From Pictodentalium vernedei (lineage: Eukaryota; Mollusca; Scaphopoda; Dentaliida; Dentaliidae), in the NCBI GenBank assembly GCA_031216915.1, contig CM062296.1, forward strand, positions 58,712,584 to 58,776,583: a stretch of 64,000 nucleotides of DNA, given 5' to 3'. The notes beneath the pieces were generated by a model. The model had not been told where the DNA came from, did no database searches, and saw nothing but the letters and a program-made list of their open reading frames with translations. Every line of letters begins with the position of its first letter. Within the stretch, counting starts at the first letter, position 1. Below, piece by piece: positions 1 to 10,499 of this stretch. A program made the position numbers and the translations under genes.

Positions 1-117
1 GCACGTAATTCCCTTCTTCATGCGCCTTAGAAACTACATGATTTTTATCTTTCTTCTCTTCGAAGATAGGTTGTGTTGCCCAATTTCCATGGGTTGTGTT
101 GCCCAGCAGCTCATACA

Positions 118-226
118 TATGTGGGTGTATGTGTGCGTATGTATGTATGTGTGTATATGTATATATGTATACGTACGTTTTTGTATTTGTATGCATGTAT
201 ATGTGTTATGTGTATATATATACGTG
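118..226. repeat. TG/TA-rich microsatellite
   Basis: Imperfect alternation of gtat, gtgt and atat steps over about 110 bases. Reading frames across it give only low-complexity cysteine/valine/tyrosine strings and are not genes. Confidence 0.8.
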
Positions 227-766
227 GTTGCTAGGGGGCCTACCACCTCTTGATGACTCGTGCCCCTGAGCCCATCATGCATATGGGTTACAAGAAAGTT
301 TGGAGGTGAGCTTGTTTCGGCTAATCCTGAGATGGCCCCTTCGAATATGAATGATATGAACCACCATCATTTGCTGTTGTGGCTGGGGTCCATAGTGAGC
401 TAATGCTACCGAATATAATGCAAAATGCGCCGTTTGGGCCGTGTTTACATCCTAAAAGCGACAGGTCTACTGCACTGATGCTAAACGGTTGCTGGGCCTT
501 ACACCCAAAAGTACTGATGCCAATAAATAGCATCCTATTTGTTTTTATAATATGTTCAGTTTTATCAGTTCTCACTCAATACACTTCTATTTCTTCCTGT
601 CTCTCTCACATAGCGCCTTTTCACTGTCAACAGAAGTCTCCAGAAGCCTCATGTGTACCGAAGCAAACAGTGGTGTCACCATGGCCGTCGGGTGATGTGC
701 TTGATGTCAACAATGTACCATGTGACCCACTCCTATTGATGATTATTATAGTTTCGGTCTTCTGTA
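227..766. other. No gene seen; possible 5' flank of LINE-A copy 1
   Basis: Short open frames on both strands show no recognisable domain. The stretch lies directly upstream of the LINE-A ORF and could include its 5' untranslated region, but the second LINE-A copy shares no obvious sequence with it, so the 5' boundary of the element is not resolved. Confidence 0.4.
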
Positions 767-2287
767 ATGGATGACATAAATATTTACAGAATGCGAGTGG
801 GTCTCTTCACTGTTCTTGCGCCTAGCGGTGCACCGGGAAAACGCAGACTGGATATGTCATGCCTTATACTTGTTAACCTTGTACTTCGGTTCAGTTGCAT
901 GGGAGTAACCCTAATGCTATCTCTGATGCTTGTCGAATCAACATTAAAAGAAGTTCTATTAAAACACAAAAAATACCTGTATAATGGACTTGATAACCGC
1001 CTGAAATATGCGTGTTCGAACCGACATTCCAGCTTAAAGTCCCACATTACAATTAATACACCAAACGCGACCTTACCAGATGGTACGTCATTACATAACT
1101 TACGCAGTCTAACTAAAATTGCGCTCCCTATGTTGCAAATATTATGTCTTATGTTTACGTGTGCTTTAATGTTGTTAATTCTCTCCGGTGATATTGAAGT
1201 AAATCCTGGACCTTCAAGTGAGATCAGTACAATCGATAATACTTCATCAACAGGAACGCGGATTTGTCACTTCAATATCCGAAGCCAAAGACCTAAACTC
1301 GATATATTGCAATGTGAAATATCTGCATATGATATATGTGCTCTTACCGAAACATGGTTAGGATCTTCCGATAACAATAATGATATTCATCTAAACGGGT
1401 TTCAAGAGGTACTGCGGAAAGATCGTCCAACAAGGGGAGGTGATGTTGCGGTTTACATTAAGATTGGCATACCATCCAAACCAAGACCAGATCTCGGACT
1501 GGCTGCGCTTGAATGCTTATGGGTCGAACTATACACTCCCAGTGGCTCGTTTCTACTTGGTATCTTCTACCGACCTCCGAATAGTGATAATGAAGTCTGG
1601 GAAATGATCTCTGCCTCTATTGAGAAAGCGAAAGACTCTGGATTCTCGGACCTCATTATTACTGGTGATTTTAACGATAATCTACTCTCTCAGAAAAGGG
1701 GAAAATTTAGTGACGTTGCTGACTATTTTAACCTTAAACAGGTTGTATCAGAACCAACGTTTTTCACGGAGACGTCAGCGACATTGCTCGACCCAATTGC
1801 AGTTAGCGATTCCATCAATGCGCTAACAACTGAGGTAGCTGATCCATTTTTACCAGATTTAACCAAGTATCAGTGTCCTGTGTGTTTTGCGGTTGACTTT
1901 AGGAAAACGACTGTAAGGAGTTTCAAACGTCGGGTATGGTTATATAACGAGGGCGATTATAATAGGTTGAATAATGCATTGGTAAACAATGACTGGGATA
2001 CCGTTTTCTCACATACAAACGTAGATAATATGGTTAAAAAGTTTACTTCCACCGCTCTTGAATTACCTTCTAAGTTTATTCCCAATAAAATCACAACAAT
2101 TAGGAGAAACGACCCAAAGTGGATGCACAACGAAGTTAGGCATCTGATTCGCCAAGGAAAACACCTTTACCGGACTGCCAAGTCGAAAGGTCGACCCGAG
2201 GCTTGGGAGAAATATCGTTGCAAAAGATATTTCAGCCATAAGAAATGCAAAAAAACAATTACTATAACAGAATGCAGGCCACTCTAG
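767..2287 (+). CDS. LINE-A ORF2 N-terminal part: leader, 2A-like motif, APE endonuclease
   Basis: A 506-codon open frame. Residues about 120-138 are strongly hydrophobic and are followed at residues 139-149 (bases 1181-1213) by LSGDIEVNPGP, which matches the 2A consensus DxExNPGP. In characterised 2A peptides the ribosome skips the bond between the final Gly and Pro, so a short leader peptide would be released and the enzyme would start at Pro. The endonuclease follows: an HFNIRS strand, then ALTETWL with the catalytic Glu, RGG, the FYRPPNS block and ITGDFNDN with catalytic Asp/Asn. The frame ends in the EN-RT linker by frameshift near 2240, where an overlapping frame takes over. Activity is inferred from family knowledge only; the copy as a whole is broken downstream. 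Confidence 0.85.
   Translation: MDDINIYRMRVGLFTVLAPSGAPGKRRLDMSCLILVNLVLRFSCMGVTLMLSLMLVESTLKEVLLKHKKYLYNGLDNRLKYACSNRHSSLKSHITINTPNATLPDGTSLHNLRSLTKIALPMLQILCLMFTCALMLLILSGDIEVNPGPSSEISTIDNTSSTGTRICHFNIRSQRPKLDILQCEISAYDICALTETWLGSSDNNNDIHLNGFQEVLRKDRPTRGGDVAVYIKIGIPSKPRPDLGLAALECLWVELYTPSGSFLLGIFYRPPNSDNEVWEMISASIEKAKDSGFSDLIITGDFNDNLLSQKRGKFSDVADYFNLKQVVSEPTFFTETSATLLDPIAVSDSINALTTEVADPFLPDLTKYQCPVCFAVDFRKTTVRSFKRRVWLYNEGDYNRLNNALVNNDWDTVFSHTNVDNMVKKFTSTALELPSKFIPNKITTIRRNDPKWMHNEVRHLIRQGKHLYRTAKSKGRPEAWEKYRCKRYFSHKKCKKTITITECRPL
1181..1213 (+). promoter_or_regulatory. 2A-like ribosome-skipping motif
   Basis: Encodes LSGDIEVNPGP in frame with the endonuclease. All consensus positions (D, E, N, P, G, P) are present and the motif sits directly after a leucine-rich stretch, as in 2A-bearing LINEs and sea-urchin 2A signal sequences. 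Function is predicted, not shown. Confidence 0.85.
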
Positions 2288-2826
2288 ATAGCCCTGATAC
2301 TAATTCTTCCCGGTGGTGGAAGACCCTCAAGATGTTTTTAGGGAACAGGAAAACTGAAATTCCGAATATTAATTACCGGGATAGGATAATTTGTTCTGAC
2401 AAAGACAAGGCGGAAGCGTTTAACGATTATTTGTGTAGCATAGCAACTATTGACGATAGTCACGCGTGCCTTCCATCGATGCCATTTCCAGAAAACTCAG
2501 AACTATAAAACTTGACCAGCATGATGTGCGCTCCGTACTGAAGTTACTGAAAGTATCGAAGGCAACAGGTCCGGTCCTAATCAGTCCGCGTCTTCTCAAA
2601 GAGTGTTCCACCTCCCTAGCTCAGCCTCTCGCCACCCTTTTCAATATCTCATTGAGCCACCCCAAATTTCCTGAACTGTGGAAGAAGGCAAACATGATAC
2701 CGGTTCCTAAAAAAGACCCTGCAAATCTTTTATCAAACTATCGACCGATCTCACTGCTGAGCAGTCTCGGAAAAGTGTTCGAACGGTGTATCTTCAAAAA
2801 AACTGTGGTCCTTTTTAGACGAAAAT
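2245..2826 (+). pseudogene. LINE-A copy 1: linker and N-terminal reverse transcriptase, frameshifted
   Basis: Two overlapping frames (2245-2508 and 2466-2826) carry the linker (SSRWWKTLK, DKAEAFNDYL) and then the RT fingers: SKATGP, ELWKKANMIPVPKK and NYRPISLLSSLGKVFERC. The same blocks occur in the same order in LINE-A copy 2, which shows they belong to one ancestral frame. At least two frameshifts separate the pieces here. Confidence 0.8.
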
Positions 2827-2829
2827 AAA

Positions 2830-3407
2830 ATACTAAGTCCATTTCAGTCCGGGTTTATTCCATGTGACTCAACTGTACTGCAGCTTACGGATATCTATGA
2901 CACATTTAGCCGTGCACTTGATGAAGGTAAAGATGTGAGGGTGGTATCTTGCGACGTCAGTAAAGCTTTTGACAAAGTCTGGCACAAAGGTCTAATCTTC
3001 AAACTTGAAAAAATTGGCTAACTTCTCGACTTCTTTGCATCATATCTTTGTGATCGGATGCAAAGAGTGGTGGTCAACTCCGAGGAGCCCTCATGGAAAC
3101 CTGTGACGTCGGGGGTTCCTCAAGGATCTTTTCTTGGCCCACTGTTGTTTCTTATTTATATTAACGTTATAACCCTAGGTCTAGCCAGCAGTATTCGTCC
3201 TTTTGAAGACGACACAACCTTATATTTAATAATTGAAAACTCTGACCAGGCTGCTGTTATTTTGAACAGTGATCTTACTACAATCGAAAACTGGGCACAT
3301 ACGTGGTTGGTAGAATTCAATCCCATTGAAACCGAAACTATGACAATTTCACGCCGAACAGATCCCGCACAGCAGACACCCCTTGTAATGGCAAATGTTC
3401 CCATTAA
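2830..3407 (+). pseudogene. LINE-A copy 1: reverse transcriptase palm, broken
   Basis: Encodes QSGFIPCDSTVLQLTDIYD, then motif A SCDVSKAFDKVWHKGL with the catalytic Asp. An in-frame TAA lies at 3019-3021, and the frame then reopens with SYLCDRMQRVVVNS, motif B SGVPQGSFLGP and motif C, which reads FEDD instead of the usual FADD. The frame is cut at 3404-3407 by the TTAA target of a palindromic MITE and continues after it near 3650. Confidence 0.8.
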
Positions 3408-3646
3408 CCCTTTACCCAACGAATCGCCCGCATCCGCCCGCGTAATATGCAAATTCAGCAGTTGAAAAAATATTATTTTTCAAAGCATTTCAACAAAACC
3501 ATATCATGTGACCCCTCGTTGGAACGAGCTCGCCGAGCTCGTTCCAACGAGGGGTCACATGATATGGTTTTGTTGAAATTTTTTGAAAAATTTGAAAAAA
3601 TTATATTTAAAATAATAAATTGTGATATTGTCTGCGTTGGGTAAAG
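3408..3646. mobile_element. piggyBac-type palindromic MITE in LINE-A copy 1
   Basis: Starts TTAA|CCCTTTACCCAACG and ends CGTTGGGTAAAG, the family's inverted ends. The left TTAA is at 3404-3407; the right TTAA seems lost by a small deletion. The centre (about 3498-3577) is a near-perfect palindrome around GAACGAGCTCG. TTAA duplication and a 5'-CCC end are piggyBac traits. The same LINE region in copy 2 has no such insert. Confidence 0.85.
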
Positions 3647-3649
3647 AAG

Positions 3650-4559
3650 TAACGCAGCACAAGCATTTGGGTGTCATTCTCAATTCAAACTGTTCGTGGG
3701 ATGATCATATAAAACATATTACCTCAAAAGTATGGTCATCTTAGACCGGAAAATTCTCGAGAAGATATACTTTGTTTTTGTTAGGCCCTTGTTGGAATAT
3801 GCAGACACGGTTTGGGATAACTGCAACGAAACAAATCTGACAACTCTTGAACGAATCCAAATTGCGAGTGCTCGAATTGTTACGGGTGCAACTTTAAGTG
3901 CGAGCAAGGCATCACTCTACGTTGAAACTGGGTGGGAGACGTTACAAGCAAGAAGGCAGAAGCACAAATTAATACAGTTTTTCAAAATGTACCATAACAT
4001 TTCCCCGCCATATATTTCCCGTTTAGTCCCATCCCCTATTTCGATAACCCAGAATTTGGAACTTCGAACCGCAACTAACCTACGAGTTCCTTATTGCCGA
4101 ACCGCATGCTACCAAAGATCTTTTGTCCCATCCACAACGAATTCTTGGAACGAAATTCCACCTAACGTTAGAGAAAATTGCTCTCTCGAAGAATTTGGAA
4201 TTACTTAAACCATAACCTTGTTCGTCCCCCAGCCTACTTTGTCAAATCAATGTCCCGTAAAGCTCAAGTATACCACTGCAGGTGTCGACTTTGATGTTGT
4301 CAAATCAATGAGCATCTTTTTGTTAACCACCTGGCAGAGTCACCGAATTGCTCATGCGGTGAACGTGAGACAACAGAACGCTTTTTTATTAAAATGCCCT
4401 AATTATGACCGTATACGAAGTGAAACCCTAGGGCTACTTCCCAGTCAAACTGACTGCAATACATTACTGTACGGATCCGAATTTTATACTCATGACGAAA
4501 ACCATTTAGTTTTTAAAACAGTTCATAAGTACTTTCTTAGTTCTGCGAGATTTAGTTAA
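3650..4559 (+). pseudogene. LINE-A copy 1: RT thumb and C-terminal region, broken
   Basis: Pieces match copy 2: HKHLGVILNS-like start, LLEYADTVWDNC, IQIASARIVTGAT, then a decayed zinc-like end (LLKCPNYDRIR, LLYGSEFYTHDENHLVF). Two open pieces (3732-4208 and 4218-4559) are in different frames. The Cys residues seen before HFLLHC in copy 2 are blurred here. Confidence 0.75.
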
Positions 4560-5612
4560 CTACTTTGGGTAACCCTCAGATCATAGTGAATAGTTAGTGT
4601 GGTGCTACTACTATAACCCTATGAATATATTTCTGGAAAAGAATAATAATACAGATTGAATGCATATTCATATACGCATTATGCAACCCAACACCCGTCC
4701 TCTGCTTTGCCTCATAATTGCCGTGCGTTCCACCTGGTGTTCATTCCTAATGTCTTGGTGCTAGGACACATCGCACCTATACCACATCACCGTGACCGGG
4801 CGGAGGCCACTGTTGACTGGCGGAGATTTCTTCCTATCTTTCTACTGTGCCTTTTACTAACAAAAACTCAAGTGCAAGCCCGACATGGGCTAACTGGAAT
4901 TATCGGACCGTCTCTATGTTTGGACTCCCACTTGCAAGCATAAAGCAATAAAGTGCATCTCGCATCTGGGAATCATACATGGTCCGTCACCGAAGGTTGT
5001 CGCTAATGATCGATGAAAGTATAATTCATCGCCGAAGAGTTAAGTTTTGTATGTACCACTGGGACATGGAACGCATTGGTATCCGGGCGCCGAAATCTAT
5101 TTATGCTACTATTGTTTAACTGTGAAAATTCACCAAATTATGCTCAGAATTATTGTACCACGATAAACTAACTCCCGCTCATTTCCCTCACTAGAGTATA
5201 TGTTCTTATGATAGTCCAACAACGTTAAAATTTAGAATTCGCTTGTTACAGTATCAAGGTACAAACATGGAGGTGGTTCGGTTCGGACTAGGCGCTCCTT
5301 ACTCTTTCTCTTCCTAAGAACTGTACTTCTCTCTTCTTACTCTATATCAGTTAGGGAAATCTAACCAATTTGTATCTTTTTATAGTATTTTCTTTATTAG
5401 CGAATTATTTGTGTCAACAGGTATCTTATTGTACACGTTCTTGATAGAAGGAATTGGTCTCACTGTCTTCTCGTTTGCTACCTGTTAAAATTACCATGAG
5501 TGGAATCGACCACAGATAAGCTAACAGCTTACTGTCGAATCCACACCCAATGATAATGTAAGCTATGTATTACCATGGAAATTCTTTTTAAATAAATACT
5601 GTTTAAACTAAA
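4560..5612 (+). other. LINE-A copy 1 3' untranslated region
   Basis: Follows the last coding block and ends at the shared 3' terminus near 5525-5612. No gene is supported; the open frame at 4656-4943 has no recognisable domain. Confidence 0.6.
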
Positions 5613-5639
5613 AACAGAAAGATAATCAGTTATCTAGAG

Positions 5640-5845
5640 TTGTCAACAATCTTTTTAAAAATCATCAACAGCAAAAGATTAATTAATCAAACACCGGATT
5701 GTTGTACCCGGTTCTTGATTAATTAAATTTTGGCTAATTATTCCAATAATTAGTGTTTGGAATCTAATATTACTGCGTTCGTAGAAACATTGCCCATCAG
5801 TGGAAAGTGACAAGTCCACGGTGGCTGCCCCGTAGTTCAGTTCTC
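5640..5845. repeat. Palindromic small repeat, copy a
   Basis: Contains an inverted repeat around TTAATTAATCAA and its complement (5676-5725), followed by a tail with AGTCCACGGTGGC. A related repeat lies at 10365-10510 with AGTCCACGGCGGCC. Two diverged copies of one small non-autonomous element are likely; the ends are not defined. Confidence 0.5.
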
Positions 5846-6111
5846 GGCTTAGGATTTGTAGCTGGCGCTCATGGGAGTCGAGCGATATGTTGGCTATATT
5901 GTTTTAGTGGTGGCAAAGCACAAATCTTAGTGCGAGAAGGCGGACATTGTTTTTACAATGCTTGTCTTGTCTTTTTACAAAGCCTGGTCTTTCATCAAAA
6001 CGATCGCTTTGAGGTGTTCCTAAGGGGGTTATAAACTTAATGATTATATGTTTTAAGGATAAAAATATTCTTTTTAGTTATTCCAGAATTTTGTGAGTAA
6101 CTGCTGTCCTA

Positions 6112-6112
6112 T

Positions 6113-6170
<58 letters not shown>

Positions 6171-6171
6171 G
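6112..6171. repeat. (TAA)n microsatellite
   Basis: About 20 uninterrupted TAA/ATA triplets. The minus-strand frame through it is a poly-tyrosine artefact. Confidence 0.95.
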
Positions 6172-6189
6172 TTATCATTAAAAGCAAAC

Positions 6190-6300
6190 CCAAACATGGC
6201 CTGAAAGCCTTCTTTTAATTTCGTGGTTTGGTACGTCCCTTGAAAGCACGCACCAAAGCCAAACAACTAAAACCCAGTCTTTCAGGCCATGTTCGGACTG
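6190..6300. repeat. Short inverted repeat
   Basis: AACATGGCCTGAAAG at about 6193 returns as CTTTCAGGCCATGTT at about 6278, giving 15-bp arms about 70 bases apart. No gene is supported in 6180-6660. Confidence 0.5.
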
Positions 6301-6667
6301 GGGGAGGCCTAACCCAGTAATCATGGACTCCTGGGCCAAACCCGAGCCTCCCCAAAATTCTGGCCCCGGAGTTACAACCCCGGGTCCCCCGCCCCCACCC
6401 CGGACCCGATTACTTTGCATACTGTTTTGTGCTGTAAGAGACTAGCCGTGTCATAGATGCAAATAAGAAGAAAGTCAATTATTGTATAGTTTAAAGACTT
6501 GCTCTGAAGGTGATATTTCAACTTTTATCACCAACGTTTTGGCCGATGATATGTGGACAAAAATATTTTTGTGTTATAATCCATGAATTGAAGATTTAAT
6601 GTGCATATATAGGCTTATATATGCTCCAATTCTTATTCGTGTAATAGGCCATATAGATTACAGTATA

Positions 6668-6981
6668 CAGTTAAAACTAGAAGTCCTGTCATGAGATGCG
6701 CACAAATAGCACGTTGATATGCGCGTTAATATTCGCGTTATGGTCCAAGTAAAGCTATCAAATTCTGTACATATGGCCTGTGCACAAGCAATGTTTCAGC
6801 CAATGGACCTCCGGGTAACCCGGAGGTCCATTGGCAGAAACATTGCATGTGTTTGCTATGAGTAACCTAGAGAACCTGCCGTGCTTTGGATGCCATTCGA
6901 TATGGCAATTGCGCGCAATTCCAACGCGCAATTAAGCCTAGATAAGCGCACTATTCGTGACAGGACTTCTAGTTTTAACTG
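6668..6981. mobile_element. Tc1-type palindromic MITE (MITE-1), copy 1
   Basis: 314 bp with 24-bp perfect inverted ends beginning CAGTTAAAACTAGAAGTCCT, flanked by TA on both sides (6666-6667, 6982-6983). CAGT ends with TA duplication are typical of Tc1/mariner elements. The centre is the palindrome AATGGACCTCCGGGT|AACCCGGAGGTCCATT. No coding capacity. Confidence 0.92.
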
Positions 6982-6989
6982 TAGAAAAA

Positions 6990-8045
6990 ACATGTGGTGG
7001 GGATTTTATATAGGATAAAGCAAATACTTTCAGATCATCAATTTTCGGGATGTTTTACTGATTTATGTTACGTTTCCCTTTTTCGTGTGTCGGATGTTTT
7101 CTGTTGTATTCGGTTTTTGATCAGTGATTTTTGTACTACTGGTGTCCAGCCGGAGGTAAGTATGGTTAGTGGAGCGATGTATGAGGTCCACTGGTCGGAG
7201 CAGGTCTTCCCCCGAGTTCCAATGTGAACTATGTGCCAAGTCCTCAAGGGACGAGGTGAAGGCAGTAGATGCTTGAAAAGTTGGAAGACGGTGCAGGTGG
7301 TGGAGACAGGGGTTTGCAGTCAGTGTAATATGTCGTAAGAAGGTGATCGGCAAATCAAACAATGCAAGTTGAAGGTGTTACATGTGACATGGAGTCTGGG
7401 AGAGAAGCAGTGAGAAGAGGAAGACGTAGTTGCAGCGAGAAACAGCATTGAATGCGGGATAGATAAGGTTGTCTGTTATCCTGACAGTACAAATCGGATT
7501 GTTTTGTATTTCCCTGTGGCGGAGGTTAAAGATCTCTAATGGGAAGGGCGGATAGTACTGTGGCGAGGTCAGGATAAGATCCTGTAGTGGACACCTGTGT
7601 GGCGTGAGAGGAGACCAGTAACACTGATGGGGAAATACAGGAATTTAGTTACTAATTGTTTAGTGGTGTCGGAGGTCCTTCCCGTCCTAGAGGGTGGGAA
7701 TGAGCGACATTCAACGATCATGTGATTGAATAAGGATTTGGAGGAGTACCATGCAGATTGGGGTGGATACTGTGTTGACCACTGGGGCACGTTATGGTTG
7801 TAAGCGGAGCATGTACTGCCGAGCGGAGGAATAACCACAATGGAAAATAACTGAGTTTTATTTTTTGACTGAAGATTGACTGAACATTCTTTAACATTTG
7901 GAAGTTATTGTTTGAATATAAACATCCAACCTGACTGTTCGAATTTTTATCTCGAGTTTCTTGGGAGCGCCGTGCCTCGGAGTTACGGTACTGAACTTTA
8001 ATTCCAAATGTCCACGGTTTGATCTCCACCAAGGGCCTTGGTTTA
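6990..8045. other. No gene recognised
   Basis: Several short frames on both strands, none with a known domain or consistent splice signals. A sequence near 7213 resembles one arm of the GAGTTCCAATGTG hairpin family seen at 31.0, 42.6 and 53.9 kb, but no second arm is present. Confidence 0.4.
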
Positions 8046-8051
8046 GACACT

Positions 8052-8255
8052 TAATCCCGATTGTCCACGTGGGGACACGGTGGCGCGGAGTACGAAGGTG
8101 TACTGTACGCCGATGGTGCACATGTCTTCAACGAGCCCTGCATGTGTGTAGTTAGTACTTTAGAAAGCCTGACAGTCGCCGGTGCCCTACCATCATCTCT
8201 GGGTACTCCGACTTCATTCACCCATAAAACTGTCCGACATGATATAACCCTGGCT
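8052..8255 (+). mobile_element. Old, diverged SINE copy
   Basis: Shares ordered blocks with the SINE at 49041-49388: GATGGTGCACATGTCTTC, CTGACAG, TCTCTGGGTACTCC and ATAAAACTGTC. Both ends are eroded and no target duplication is visible. Confidence 0.6.
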
Positions 8256-8696
8256 GTTGAGTTGTGTTCTATTCTTTTCGATGTGTTATCACGAACGACG
8301 ACTCACCGATTAAAAACTGTTCACGTTTTCACCTTTTTGTGCCCAGGTGGGAGAACTTTAAGACAGCCCAGTCGTCACGTTACAATATACATTTAAAATC
8401 TTGTAACGCTACACAGCTTTGTGAAGCGGGATCCAGTCCATACGACTGGCTAATCACTGATGGCTAGATTGAATCTGGGAAAAGTTTAGCCCAACAAAAC
8501 ATAGCACAGAGTTGTTCATGGTTCCGGAGATAATAAGCGGACCGTTGTGCAACTGTGTGAGATAATAAATAATTAGGTGCAAGTCCATGTATTATTTTGT
8601 AACAAAATGTTAGCTCGTGTCGCGTCTTTGGTTCTTTTTCAGAGGAATAAATCAGGCATCTCTAAAAACATCAAAAAAAAAATGCCGCTCAGGATC

Positions 8697-9785
8697 ACAG
8701 ATCCAATGTCGAGTTGTGACCTTGACCTTTGACCTGGCGAGTCCAAGGTCAATAGGGTTCTTCCTCGCACCAAGGCCAACACACCTATGAAGTTTCATGA
8801 CTCTAGGTTGAACCACTGTCAAGTACTCATCCGGAAACCAATTGTTGCGATATACTATGTTCAAGGTCACTGTGACCTTGACCTTTGACCTGGTGAGTCC
8901 AACATCAATAGGGTTCTTCCTCGCACCAAGGCCAACACGCCTGTAAAGTTTCATGGCTCTAGGTTGAACCACTATCAAGTTATCATCCGGAAACCAATTG
9001 TTGCGATATACTATGTTCAATGTCACTGTGACCTTGACCTTTGACCTGGTGAGTCCAAGATCAATAGGATTCTTCCTCGCACCAAGGCCAACATACCTAT
9101 GAAGTTTCATGACTCTAGGTTGAACCACTATCAAGTTATCATCCGGAAACCAATTGTTGCGATATACTATGTTCAAGGTCACTGTGACCTTGACCTTTGA
9201 CCTGGTGAGTCCAAGATCAATAGGGTTCTTCCTCGCACCAAGGCCAACACACCTATAAAGTTTCATGACTCTAGGTTGAACCACTATCAAGTTATCATCC
9301 GGAAACCAATTATTGCGATATACTATGTTCAAGGTCACTGTGACCTTGACCTTTGACCTGGTGAGTCCAAGATCAATAGGGTTCTTTCTCGCACCAAGGC
9401 CAACACACCTATGAAGTTTCATGACTCTAGGTTGAACCACTATCAAGTTATCATCCGGAAACCAATTGTTGCGATATACTATGTTAAAGGTCACTGTGAC
9501 CTTGACCTTTGACGTAGCGAGTCCAAAATCAATAGGGTTCTTCCCCTCACCAAGGCCAATCTACCTATGAAGGTTCATGAATGCGAGTTGAACCATTATC
9601 AAGTTATCATCCGGAAACCAATTTTTTAAGATTTACTATGTTCAAGGTCACTGTGACCTTGACCTTCGACGTAGCATGTCCAAAATCAACAGGGTTCTTT
9701 CTCCCACCAAGACCAACCTACGTATGAAGTTTAATGAATGTGAGTTGAACCACTATCAAGTTATCATCCGGAAACCAATTGTTTA
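8697..9785. repeat. 156-bp satellite, 7 units, with nuclear-receptor half-site clusters
   Basis: The motif GACCTTGACC recurs at 8718, 8874, 9030, 9186, 9342, 9498 and 9654, exactly 156 bases apart. As 156 is a multiple of three, a repetitive 280-residue minus-strand frame stays open by accident. Five units carry TGACCTTGACCTTTGACCT, whose second part is a perfect DR1. The last units are more diverged. The array ends in a (CCGC)n run at 9788-9808, the order described for 'pearl'-like elements (tandem core, then tetranucleotide repeat). Confidence 0.9.
8864..8891. promoter_or_regulatory. Composite ERE-like/DR1 half-site cluster (one of several)
   Basis: AGGTCA-CTG-TGACCT at 8864-8878 is a perfect inverted repeat with 3-bp spacer (ERE consensus), followed at once by TGACCT and T-TGACCT (DR1). 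The same cluster recurs every 156 bases; the ERE part is intact at 8864, 9176, 9332, 9488 and 9644. Binding is inferred from the consensus only. Confidence 0.55.
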
Positions 9786-9809
9786 CGTCCGCCCGCCCGC
9801 CCGCCCGCC

Positions 9810-10310
9810 ATTCACCAAACTATAAGTCGAGTTTGACTTCGTCACAACTCGACTAAAAATCAAGAACTTCATTACTCATGCCCAACGGCGCATCACAAAC
9901 TGTGAAACGGCGTCCAAATGCAGATTCTCTAAAATGTATGTTTTATCATCTTGTGCATTTTCCCCAAAGAGACCGTTGAAAATTTACAAATTATCACCCC
10001 TACCTCGTACTGAATCATACCATATGTTGAAGTGTCGGTGGGGCGGGTAAAAAAACTTTCTTCTGCAGGCTGAAGCGGCCTGCAGTTAGCCTGATGATCG
10101 TTGGTGGGTTACCTGCAGACCAGTACCAGCCTGGTTAAAAGACCGGAAGAAGATACAGTCAGTTTCTATCCAAACTGAATACTTATGGAAGAGTTAGTTT
10201 CCACATACTAACAGATTGAGGTGGCATATACACTACTTCACATATAAACACATCTACCTACAATATATATTCTATTATATAGGCATTTATATATGTCTAC
10301 AACAGTAGTG
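9810..10310. other. No gene recognised
   Basis: Begins with a GTCGAGTT/AACTCGAC inverted motif just after the satellite, likely its element's end. Otherwise unremarkable AT-rich sequence. Confidence 0.4.
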
Positions 10311-10316
10311 TCGTTC

Positions 10317-10496
10317 TGGACTGGTCGTAATCCACGCGCGGTCAGTAATGTCCACGCATGTGTTTACCAGGTAACGAAAATCATCATCAACAAAATTGTA
10401 TTTAATGAAGCACCGGGTTGAATCCGGTGCTTCGTTAATTAAATGTTTGATTGCGTCCATGGACATACTACCCGCCCGTGGATAGCGACCAGTCCA
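10317..10496. mobile_element. Small palindromic MITE-like repeat, copy b
   Basis: Left end TGGACTGGTCGTAATCCACG matches the complement of the right end (CGTGGATAGCGACCAGTCCA) with few mismatches. The centre holds a hairpin around GAAGCACCGGGT/ATCCGGTGCTTC. It relates to the repeat at 5640-5845, although similarity there runs past the supposed right end, so the boundaries are tentative. Confidence 0.5.
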
Positions 10497-10499
10497 CGG

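Larger units (their letters stand above)
767..5612 (+). mobile_element. LINE-A copy 1: CR1-like non-LTR retrotransposon, decayed
   Basis: Order seen: hydrophobic leader, 2A-like motif, APE-type endonuclease, linker, reverse transcriptase, C-terminal Cys/His region, then about 1 kb of 3' untranslated sequence. Both LINE-A copies end in the same block: an AGCTTACTG(T/C)CGAAT motif, then AAATACTG(T/C)TTAAACTAAA, here at 5525-5612. No ORF1 with zinc knuckles or esterase is visible upstream. The copy has about five frameshifts or stops plus a palindromic MITE at 3408-3646, so it is inactive. The 5' end is uncertain. Confidence 0.9.

Noticed and set aside
4656-4943. 95-residue ORF after LINE-A copy 1 as a gene
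   Set aside because: Lies in the LINE-A 3' untranslated region, no domain and no counterpart in copy 2.
6078-6266. Poly-tyrosine protein
   Set aside because: Direct translation of a (TAA)n microsatellite.
7208-7240. Fourth copy of the GAGTTCCAATGTG hairpin
   Set aside because: Only one arm is similar; could be chance.
8652-9494. 280-residue minus-strand repetitive ORF as a real repeat protein
   Set aside because: It exists because the satellite period (156) is a multiple of three. The frame follows the array edge to edge, with no start context or domain.
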